From positions 1-32,366 of the forward strand of contig NZ_JVSP01000009.1 of NCBI RefSeq assembly GCF_001061665.1: a DNA stretch of 32,366 bases, given 5' to 3'. The number at the start of each line of letters is the position of its first letter. Position 1 is the stretch's first letter. Source of the DNA: Rothia mucilaginosa (GTDB lineage: Bacteria > Actinomycetota > Actinomycetes > Actinomycetales > Micrococcaceae). The position numbers were made by a program, and so were the translations under genes. The notes under the pieces were generated by a model. It ran no database searches. It was given only the letters and a program-made list of their open reading frames with translations, and was not told the origin of the DNA. Of this stretch, positions 15,129 to 22,160 are shown in pieces.

Positions 15129-16274
15129 GTGACCCCTACTTCCGACCCCGCACACGAGTCACAAATCCGTATCGACCCCGAAGGGCACGATGACACCGTA
15201 GAGACGCCCGATGACGGCGAGGAACGGATTGAGCCGGTGCAGAAGACTTCAGTGCTAGTCGATATCTCCTTCTGCCTGGGCGTGGGGCTCATGCTCGTGT
15301 ATGCGGGTTTGGACGCGCACCAGGCCCTCGCATCCGCCGGACACGGCTGGGACATCGTCTCATTCTTCACCATTGCCGTGCCTCGCCTTCTGAGCGGAAC
15401 CATCTGGGTGGAACTAATCATCCTGTGCTTCCTGGCGGTCCTGTGCACGGGTAGCAGGGGCGCACGTCAGACGCTGATGCTCTACGCGGCCGTCTGCTGC
15501 CTGAGCGGCATGCTCATCACCGCGGGGTCCTTCGACCTGGCCGGGTTTTTCTTCCCGGCCTTCACCGCGCTGAACCCCGCGACGAGCCCGGCCACCGCCT
15601 CCCTGACCGTGACGAAGGTGCTGGTCATCATCGTGGGCGTTGGCGCCGCACTTTTCATTTTTCTGCTGGGCCTTGTCTCTACTCGGGATGAGGATGTCGT
15701 CCTGTCCGAGGAGCCTCCGGCACCCGCGGCGGAGGGCGCGAAAAACGTGGCCGGGGCCGACGAAGAGGCGGGCATGACCATCGAGGAGAGGCAGGCCGCC
15801 CATTACCTGGAAATGCTCCGGCTGATTGACGAGGAGGAACGGGTGACTCGCACCCCCGCCGAGCAGCGAATCCTCGATCTTCGCGCGAAGATGGCGGTGA
15901 CGGAAAACCCCCTGGAGAAGCAGCGTCTGGAGGGCGAGATTCTGCTGACGCTCCGCGCCGAGCGTGCCGGTCTGGAACCTTATGACGGCGAGCTCGACGG
16001 TGACGAACCGGTCGATGACGAGCTGGTTGATGACGAGCCGGTCGATGAGGAGAACGTCCTCAGTCATCAGAGCGCAGATACAGAAACGCGTGCTCGCCTG
16101 GAAGAAGCACAGGCACATCGGGAAGACGAGGAAGCCAACCGACGGGCTGAAGAGGCCGTTGCTCAGCAGTACGAGACGGCCCGCCGCAAGGCTGACCGGA
16201 AGAAGCCTCGCAAGGAACAGCGCGGCTACAAGGACACCTCGGTGTACACCGAGGAAGGGTACCGCCTCAACTAG
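15129..16274 (+). CDS. Four-helix membrane protein with long charged cytoplasmic tail
   Basis: A 381-aa protein from a GTG with AAGGACG upstream. A short acidic N-terminus is followed by four membrane helices (residues about 45-65, 80-107, 115-140 and 160-185). The remaining 190 residues are very charged: an acidic stretch with imperfect repeats of D-E-P-V-D/D-E-L-V-D (around 290-310), then a Glu/Arg-rich coiled coil and a basic K/R segment. Such a layout suggests a membrane anchor with a rod-like cytoplasmic arm that binds a partner. No known domain was recognised. It is in the same run of genes as its neighbours, 64 bases after the previous stop. Confidence 0.75.
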   Translation: MTPTSDPAHESQIRIDPEGHDDTVETPDDGEERIEPVQKTSVLVDISFCLGVGLMLVYAGLDAHQALASAGHGWDIVSFFTIAVPRLLSGTIWVELIILCFLAVLCTGSRGARQTLMLYAAVCCLSGMLITAGSFDLAGFFFPAFTALNPATSPATASLTVTKVLVIIVGVGAALFIFLLGLVSTRDEDVVLSEEPPAPAAEGAKNVAGADEEAGMTIEERQAAHYLEMLRLIDEEERVTRTPAEQRILDLRAKMAVTENPLEKQRLEGEILLTLRAERAGLEPYDGELDGDEPVDDELVDDEPVDEENVLSHQSADTETRARLEEAQAHREDEEANRRAEEAVAQQYETARRKADRKKPRKEQRGYKDTSVYTEEGYRLN

Positions 16275-16347
16275 CGGTGCGAGCCGTCCCCCAAACAGAC
16301 TATTCGGTTCTCCCGTCGCGGGATGGAGAACATAGAAAGGAACGATA

Positions 16348-16866
16348 ATGTCAGAGTACGGAGCTCCGGGATTAGCCCCTCAATACCAGCAAAGCCAGCC
16401 ACGATCCAACGGTCGTCCTGTTGCTTTGATCTGGGTGACAGCGCTTACTGTGCTGATTATTTTGATTGGGGCGGCACAGTCTACCGTGAGCGCTTTGGAG
16501 CGGAACCATACCGCGATGAATTCAGAGGCGCTGACGCAAGTAACCATCCCTGCACTGGTCAAAATCATCCTGATGGACGCGGTAACTATTATCGCTCTGT
16601 TATTCCTCTGGCTACGGCGTAATTGGGCACGCATCGTCAGCATCGTTTTGAGTATTTTTGGCGCGCTGGGCGGTATTTTATACATTTATGGTTCCGTCAT
16701 ACTCTTCAACTCTGTCGATGTACAGACGCTGAGCGGTGCAGAGTTGGCGCACTTCGTTTTTGTTCTTGTGGTGGTGAATCTGCCTACTGTTTGTAACACG
16801 GTAATAACGGTATTGCTGTTCACCCCCAGTATGCGCCGGTACACGTACGCGGCTGGCGCGTACTAA
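16348..16866 (+). CDS. Four-helix membrane protein, lower GC than neighbours
   Basis: A 172-aa protein with a good ribosome site (GAAAGGAA, 6 bases before ATG). The N-terminal 20 residues are polar and Gln/Pro-rich (Y-Q-Q-S-Q-P). Four membrane helices follow (A-L-I-W-V-T-A-L-T-V-L-I-I-L; I-L-M-D-A-V-T-I-I-A-L-L-F-L-W; I-V-S-I-V-L-S-I-F-G-A-L-G; F-V-F-V-L-V-V-V-N-L). A basic charged pair between helices 2 and 3 (R-R-N-W-A-R) resembles DUF-type proteins of this topology. Base composition is visibly less GC-rich than in the four genes before it. Closed by a strong terminator. Confidence 0.72.
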   Translation: MSEYGAPGLAPQYQQSQPRSNGRPVALIWVTALTVLIILIGAAQSTVSALERNHTAMNSEALTQVTIPALVKIILMDAVTIIALLFLWLRRNWARIVSIVLSIFGALGGILYIYGSVILFNSVDVQTLSGAELAHFVFVLVVVNLPTVCNTVITVLLFTPSMRRYTYAAGAY

Positions 16867-16968
16867 AGGGTTACCTGTGTAAAGGGACGCGATAGGGCCT
16901 GATATGTCAGGTAGTACCGGGGGAAGCAAGCTTTCGGTACCGCTACTTCACAGAGCTTGAGAGAACGC

Positions 16969-17004
16969 AAAAGGTGGGGATACCAGACGGTATCCCCACC
17001 TTTT
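16969..17004. terminator. Perfect bidirectional terminator before dedA
   Basis: AAAAGGTGGGGATACC, loop AGAC, GGTATCCCCACCTTTT: a 16-pair perfect stem with A and T runs on both flanks, between the four-helix membrane gene (plus) and dedA (minus). Confidence 0.92.
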
Positions 17005-17042
17005 CTCGTCCCCGGTTCATTGGCCTAGAGGGACTTCAATCA

Positions 17043-17699
17043 TTACTCAGCGGATTCACGCTTAGCCTTCGAGCGGCCGCGCAGGTACTCGATGAAGACC
17101 GGCACCACGGAAACCAGCACAATAATCACGGCGATGTACTCGATGTTGTTGTGCACGAACGGAATACCGCCCAGCAGCACACCGGCCAGACCAATCACGC
17201 CGATCCACGCAATGGCGCCGACGGTGTTCCACAGGTGGAACTTCTTACGGTCGTACGAAGAGATACCGGCTGCCAGCGAAACGAAGGTACGCACAATCGG
17301 CACGAAACGGCCCAGAACCAGGGCCAAACTACCGCGCTTCTGGAAGAACTCCTCAGTAGTGTGCAGGTTCTTCGTGCTCAGAATCTTCGCGTCATCTTTG
17401 AAGATGTTGCGGCCGTAGCGGGCACCAATCTGGTATCCCACCTCGGCGCCGGCCATTGCCACAATTACCAGCACGGGGAACGCAACCCACAGGGACAGAC
17501 CCATCTGCTGGTGTAGCATACCCAGCGCAAAAATCAGGGAGTCACCCGGGAGAACCGGGAACAGCACACCCGACTCAATGAAAACAATGATCGCCGAAAC
17601 AACCAGAACCCAGGGGCCGGTGTCGAGCAGGAACTGTTCAAGGTTAAGGCCTAGCAGCGCAACCGGAAGCTGCGCGAGGGCGGCGGCAAGAAAAGTCAT
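17043..17699 (-). CDS. DedA-family membrane protein
   Basis: A 218-aa member of the DedA / SNARE-associated family, proteins that act as flippases of undecaprenyl phosphate or phospholipids and need membrane potential. Signature segments are F-I-E-S-G-V-L-F-P-V-L-P-G-D-S-L-I-F near residue 40 and the re-entrant motif G-R-F-V-P-I-V-R-T-F-V-S-L-A-A-G at about 130, which carries the conserved arginines. Several membrane helices flank these. The ATG has AGGA 6 bases upstream. The C-terminus is short and basic. It is monocistronic and its role here is not specified by the neighbours. Confidence 0.93.
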   Translation of the reverse strand: MTFLAAALAQLPVALLGLNLEQFLLDTGPWVLVVSAIIVFIESGVLFPVLPGDSLIFALGMLHQQMGLSLWVAFPVLVIVAMAGAEVGYQIGARYGRNIFKDDAKILSTKNLHTTEEFFQKRGSLALVLGRFVPIVRTFVSLAAGISSYDRKKFHLWNTVGAIAWIGVIGLAGVLLGGIPFVHNNIEYIAVIIVLVSVVPVFIEYLRGRSKAKRESAE

Positions 17700-18030
17700 G
17701 AAAAATCCTGAACTGTGAGTGGACCGCGCGCACGGATTGGCGGCGGCGGAGTAACACCAGCATAGAGAACGTGCCTATGGTGAACATAGTGCAAAACTAT
17801 GCGGAGGCTGTGTAGCACAGAGACAATTCTACCGGGGTTTAGCCCGGATGCACGGGTGAGCGAGGCGTAAATCTCCGGGCCCGAGAACGAAACGGCGCGC
17901 AGTGATGCGGAACTCGCACACCCTCCCAAGAAATGACCGGCTCCGAGGCCAGGATGCGCCGGGTGTGACATGATGGGAAGACAGCGCGTCGGAGCGCCCG
18001 CCCGCGAACCACCCACCGTCGGAGAAAACC
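17700..18030. other. Intergenic region between divergent dedA and recQ-like gene
   Basis: It must contain both promoters. Small symmetric words are seen (CTGTG-TAG-CACAG near 17801; repeated CATAG/CTATG around 17763-17801). No convincing -35/-10 pair or RNA was found. Confidence 0.5.
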
Positions 18031-20190
18031 ATGAACCCCCAGCAGCCGGACACCGCCACCTCCCTGCGCGACGAGGCCCGCGAACTGTTGCGCCGCCTCA
18101 CCGGCGCCTCCGAAGCCGACTTCCACGACGGCCAGTACGAGGCGATTCACGCCCTCGTGGCCGGCCGCGCCCGCACCCTGGTGGTACAACGCACCGGCTG
18201 GGGTAAGTCCGCGGTCTACTTCATCTCCTCGCTGCTCCTGCGCGCCCGGGGTACCGGGCCGGCACTCATCATCTCCCCGCTGCTTTCGCTCATGCGCGAC
18301 CAGGTGGCTGCCGCATCCCGCGCGGGGGTGCGCGCCGCCATGGTGAACTCAGCGAACGTCACCGAGTGGGACCGCATCCGCGAGCAGGTCGAAGCCGACG
18401 AGCTCGACGTGCTCCTGGTTGGCCCCGAGCGGCTCAACAACCCGGCGTTCCGCGAGCAGTGGCTGCCGTTTCTCATGCCTCGCCTGGGCCTGCTCGTGAT
18501 TGATGAGGCCCACTGCATTTCGGACTGGGGCCACGACTTCCGCCCGGACTATCGCCGCATCGGTGCGCTGATTTCTTCTCTGCCCGCCGGCGTGCCCGTG
18601 CTCGCTACGACCGCTACAGCAAACGACCGCGTGACCCGAGATATCGCCGAGCAGCTGAGCGCCGCGGCCGGGGACGCACCCGAGGTGTACGTGGTGCGCG
18701 GCCCGCTCTCCCGGGCCTCCCTGCGCCTGGGCGTGCTCGCACTGCCCGACGAGGGCCAGCGCCTGGGCTGGCTCATGGCGCACCTGAACGAGCTACCCGG
18801 CTCGGGCATCATCTACGCGCTGACCGTTTCGGCGGCGGAGGATACCGCCTCCGCCCTGCGCGCTCGCGGATACGACGTGCTCGCCTACACCGGAAAGACC
18901 GACCCGGATGAGCGCATGGCCGCCGAGCAGGCCCTCAAGGAGAACCGCGTCAAGGCCCTCGTGGCGACCAGCGCTCTCGGCATGGGCTTCGACAAGCCCG
19001 ACCTGGGGTTCGTGGTGCACCTGGGCGCGCCCTCCTCTGCGGTGAGCTACTACCAGCAGATCGGCCGTGCGGGCCGCGGGGCCGCCAACGCGGACGTCCT
19101 GCTGCTACCCGGGCGCGGGGACCGGGCCATCTGGGAGTACTTCGCGACCTCCTCGATGCCGGAGGAGGAGAAGGCCCTGCAGGTGCTGGCCGCCCTCGAG
19201 CAGACCCCCGAGGGCCTGAGCCTTGCCGCGCTGGAGGCGCGTGTGCAGCTGCGCCGCTCAACCCTGGAGCTGCTGCTCAAGGTCCTGGACGTCGAGGGCG
19301 CCGTCGTAAAGGAGAGGAGCCGCTGGTGCCGCACCTCGGCTCCCTGGAGCTACGACCGCGAACGCTACGCGGGGGTTGCGCGTGCGCGCGTGCGCGAGCA
19401 GGAGTCCATGCTGGAGTACGAGCGGACGGAGGGGTGCCGCATGGTGTTCCTCGCCCGCCAGCTCGACGATACCTCCGCTCAGCCCTGCGGGCGATGCGAC
19501 CGGTGCGCCGGACCCTGGTACTCGACGCAGGTTCCCGAGGAGGCGCAGCAGGCGGCGCGTCAGAGCTTTGCTACCGTGGGGGTTCCGGTGGAGCCGCGCC
19601 GCATGTGGCCCACCGGCCTGGACCAGCTGATGGGCGTCTCCGCTCCGCGTGGCCGCCTGTCGAAGGAGGAACAGGCTGAGCCCGGTTATGCGATGGCGCG
19701 CCTGAGCGATATGGGGTACGGAACGCGCCTGCGCGAGCTCTTCGCCACGAACGAGCTTGGTGAGCCGGTTGACTCTGAGGTGCCGACTGACCTGGGCCGC
19801 GCCTGCGTGAAGGTGCTGGCGGCGTGGCAGTGGGGTGCCGCGGGGCGACCGACCGCGGTGCTGACGTTGCCGTCGCCGGTGCGTCCTCGCCTGGCGCAGT
19901 CCCTGGGCCGGGGGCTGGCTACGGTGGGTCGTCTGATGGATTTGGGGCAGGTTTCTTTGGTGGAGGAGCCCCGCTTCTTCGGTGGTAATAGCGCCTTCCG
20001 CTGTGCCGACGTTTTGCGTTCTTACCTGGTTCCGAGCGAGGTGCTGGACTACGTGCGCGAGAACCGCTGCGCGGTTCTGCTGGTTTCGGATCTGGTGGAT
20101 TCCCGCTGGGCTAACACGGTGGTGGCTCGCGCGTTGAGGGAGGCCGGGGCCGCCGCGGTGTATCCTTTCTCTTTGGCCGCTACTCACTAG
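18031..20190 (+). CDS. RecQ-family ATP-dependent DNA helicase
   Basis: A 719-aa superfamily 2 helicase. Motif I is T-G-W-G-K-S (residues 55-60), motif II D-E-A-H (158-161, in V-I-D-E-A-H-C-I-S-D-W-G-H-D-F-R-P, a RecQ hallmark), then A-T-T-A-T-A-N (III), A-T-S-A-L-G-M-G-F-D-K-P-D (V) and Y-Y-Q-Q-I-G-R-A-G-R-G (VI). The RecQ zinc site is visible as C-R-M and C-G-R-C-D-R-C. The C-terminal 200 residues do not look like a standard HRDC domain and resemble the actinobacterial RecQ-like group. It unwinds DNA in recombination and repair. GGAG lies 6 bases before the ATG. tadA follows 37 bases later. Confidence 0.94.
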   Translation: MNPQQPDTATSLRDEARELLRRLTGASEADFHDGQYEAIHALVAGRARTLVVQRTGWGKSAVYFISSLLLRARGTGPALIISPLLSLMRDQVAAASRAGVRAAMVNSANVTEWDRIREQVEADELDVLLVGPERLNNPAFREQWLPFLMPRLGLLVIDEAHCISDWGHDFRPDYRRIGALISSLPAGVPVLATTATANDRVTRDIAEQLSAAAGDAPEVYVVRGPLSRASLRLGVLALPDEGQRLGWLMAHLNELPGSGIIYALTVSAAEDTASALRARGYDVLAYTGKTDPDERMAAEQALKENRVKALVATSALGMGFDKPDLGFVVHLGAPSSAVSYYQQIGRAGRGAANADVLLLPGRGDRAIWEYFATSSMPEEEKALQVLAALEQTPEGLSLAALEARVQLRRSTLELLLKVLDVEGAVVKERSRWCRTSAPWSYDRERYAGVARARVREQESMLEYERTEGCRMVFLARQLDDTSAQPCGRCDRCAGPWYSTQVPEEAQQAARQSFATVGVPVEPRRMWPTGLDQLMGVSAPRGRLSKEEQAEPGYAMARLSDMGYGTRLRELFATNELGEPVDSEVPTDLGRACVKVLAAWQWGAAGRPTAVLTLPSPVRPRLAQSLGRGLATVGRLMDLGQVSLVEEPRFFGGNSAFRCADVLRSYLVPSEVLDYVRENRCAVLLVSDLVDSRWANTVVARALREAGAAAVYPFSLAATH

Positions 20191-20227
20191 TCGCGTTTCA
20201 CGCTCTTTTACTCCCCGACGAGGTTAT

Positions 20228-20755
20228 ATGTCATATTCGGAATATTTAAATTTGACGGTTGATGACGGTTCTTCCACCGTGCTCAGTGACATTCCCGCGC
20301 GTGCCGACCACCGTGAGTGGATGGGCCTTGCCCTGACGGAGGGGAAGGCCGCCGGTGAGCGCGGCGAGATTCCCATCGGCGCCGTCGTCGTGGATGAGCA
20401 CGGGACCGTCGTCGCCTCCGCCGGCAACACCCGCGAGCGGGAACACGACCCCAGTGCCCACGCGGAGGTGAACGCGATTCGGCAGGCGGCGGCGCGGCTG
20501 GGGCAGTGGCGGCTGGAGGGATGCACCCTCGTGGTGACCGTCGAGCCCTGCCTCATGTGCGCCGGCACGATTCTGGCCTCGCGCGTCTCGACGGTGGTTT
20601 TTGGCGCCTGGGAGGAGAAGACGGGCGCCTCCGGTAGCCGCTACGATGTGCTGCGGGACGGGCGGGTGGCGCCGGCTCCCGAAGTGTATGCGGGGGTGCG
20701 CGCCGAGGAGTGCGCACGGCTCATGCTGGATTTTTTCAGGGAGCGTCGCTCCTGA
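20228..20755 (+). CDS. tadA: tRNA adenosine(34) deaminase TadA
   Basis: TadA converts A34 to inosine in tRNA-Arg(ACG). The zinc deaminase motifs are H-A-E (78-80; H78 metal, E80 proton shuttle) and P-C-L-M-C (107-111; C108 and C111). The body is the typical length of about 145 aa, but the annotated ATG adds about 30 residues that are not conserved. That stretch is AT-rich for this genome and holds a 13-base palindrome (ATATTC-G-GAATAT). GAGG lies 5 bases before the ATG, so it may be real; a GTG at 20279 or the ATG at 20321 are alternatives. Confidence 0.9.
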   Translation: MSYSEYLNLTVDDGSSTVLSDIPARADHREWMGLALTEGKAAGERGEIPIGAVVVDEHGTVVASAGNTREREHDPSAHAEVNAIRQAAARLGQWRLEGCTLVVTVEPCLMCAGTILASRVSTVVFGAWEEKTGASGSRYDVLRDGRVAPAPEVYAGVRAEECARLMLDFFRERRS

Positions 20756-21237
20756 GCGCGTTCCTGCCCGCGTTTCTCGGTGGTGTGCCCCTCGGCGGCG
20801 CACCCTTCGGCTGTGCCCTGTCGCCGGTATTCTGTTGCGAATAATTCGGCGAGTGGATTCTGCCGCTCTGCCCTGCCTCCCAGCCCAGTCGCCCCCCCGT
20901 CGCGCCCGGGGCCTGTCACAGGGGCCTGTCACAGGGGTTTGTCACCGGGGCCTGTTCCCTGGGATTGTAGCGGGGGAGGAGGCCTAGTGAAACCGGTCAT
21001 GGGTTCGTGGCTTATTTGAACGAAAAACCCCAATTCTTTGAAAAATACTCCAAAAATTTCAAAAATAGACGCTTTTTCACCCGAAAATCCCCACAAAACC
21101 ACACTTAACCGGGTCTACGATATATAAGCATCGGAGCCTGAGAACCCCTCCGCGTCCTTCAGCAGGTATCGCGGAACGAGGTCCTCGGGCTCGTACTTTT
21201 ACCGTTTCTACCCGTCGTACAAATTGAAGGGACCGCC
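20756..21237. other. Long intergenic region with tandem repeats and an AT-rich block
   Basis: No gene is supported here. It contains four 13-base tandem repeats (20908-20959), then an AT-rich block from about 21016 to 21125 with an inverted pair TTTGAAA/TTTCAAA and the likely promoter area (TATATA at 21121) of the pseudo-ATPase/YhgE operon. Around 110 bases of leader precede the GTG at 21238. Confidence 0.6.
20908..20959 (+). repeat. Four 13-base tandem repeats
   Basis: Units GGGGCCTGTCACA (twice, identical), GGGGTTTGTCACC and GGGGCCTGTTCCC. Each junction makes a near-palindrome CCTGT-C-ACAGG, so the block offers phased copies of a possible protein-binding site upstream of the membrane-transport module. 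Confidence 0.8.
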
Positions 21238-22158
21238 GTGCTTCGCGTTGATAACATCTGGGCCAAGGGGCGTCACCACGCCCTTTTTGGCCGCACCACT
21301 TTCTCGGTAGGTGGGGGCGAAGTCATCATCGTTCAGGCCGACAGCCAGATGGAACGTACCTCCCTGGGCCTGGCCCTCACCGGCCGTTTGCCCCTGTCGG
21401 GCGGCGAGATTTACTGGAGCGCCGGCGATGAGGAGCCTCAGCCGATTTCAATGAAGAAGCTGCGCCGCATCAGCGACATTATCGATTCCCCCGATGTGAC
21501 CTCCCCAGAGCAGCACATGCGCGTGCACGACTACGTCTCTGAGATGCTCTCCTACAATCTGCCGATTTTTGGTCGTTCCCACGCGGGCCGCTGGTTGAAG
21601 GAGCGCGGCCTCGAGGATTTGGACGGCCTGTGGATGGACGAGCTGGACGGCGAGATGAACATCGAGCTCATGGCCGCCCTGGCACAGAGCAGCCCCTCGG
21701 ATCTGCTGGTCTTCGATACCCCGTCGCGCCACCTGAACCACACGCGCATGTGGCTTCCCTTCCTCGAGGAGCTGGCCAACGATGAGGACCGCCCCCGCAC
21801 TGTGGTGGCGATTGTCCCGCATATTTCCGATACCTGGCACGGTGCGCGTGCCGTGGTGGGTAGCGTCCACATGGATCAAGAGGGGAAGTTCGAGGCCCCC
21901 GAGGACGAACCGGCGGAGGAATCGATCGAGCCGGAGATTGACGTGATTGAGGTGCGTGAGGTGGAGGAAATCCCCCTGACCTCTTCGATTCCCCTCACCC
22001 CCGCGGCCGGGGTAGCGGCCGAAGCCACCGTTGTGGCGACCCCCGTTCCCGCGGCGTCCGGCGTGACCGAAGCCGTTCGGGCCGTTGATCAGAAATCCAC
22101 TGATCAGAAACCCGCTGACCAGAAACCCAACACCCAGAAGACCGCTGAGAAGGAGTAA
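21238..22158 (+). CDS. Degenerate ABC-type ATPase (pseudo-ATPase), YhgE partner
   Basis: A 306-aa protein whose first 220 residues follow the layout of an ABC transporter ATPase, but the key residues are gone. The Walker A position (about 33-41) reads Q-A-D-S-Q-M-E-R-T with no glycines or lysine. The signature region is L-D-G-E-M-N-I in place of L-S-G-G-Q. Walker B is L-L-V-F-D-T-P-S with T instead of the catalytic E. H195 may be the switch histidine. The last 85 residues are acidic, then Pro/Ala-rich and end in D-Q-K repeats. It has a GTG start with GAAGGGA, and its stop is 2 bases from the yhgE ATG. Inferred role: non-hydrolysing structural partner of the YhgE protein. Confidence 0.7.
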   Translation: MLRVDNIWAKGRHHALFGRTTFSVGGGEVIIVQADSQMERTSLGLALTGRLPLSGGEIYWSAGDEEPQPISMKKLRRISDIIDSPDVTSPEQHMRVHDYVSEMLSYNLPIFGRSHAGRWLKERGLEDLDGLWMDELDGEMNIELMAALAQSSPSDLLVFDTPSRHLNHTRMWLPFLEELANDEDRPRTVVAIVPHISDTWHGARAVVGSVHMDQEGKFEAPEDEPAEESIEPEIDVIEVREVEEIPLTSSIPLTPAAGVAAEATVVATPVPAASGVTEAVRAVDQKSTDQKPADQKPNTQKTAEKE

Positions 22159-22160
22159 GA

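Noticed and set aside
16323-16622. An overlapping 99-residue frame at the start of the last four-helix gene
   Set aside because: The 16348 frame has the ribosome site and a clear membrane protein; the overlapping frame has no domain features.
20908-20959. A CRISPR array
   Set aside because: Repeats are 13 bases with no spacers between them, and no cas genes are near.
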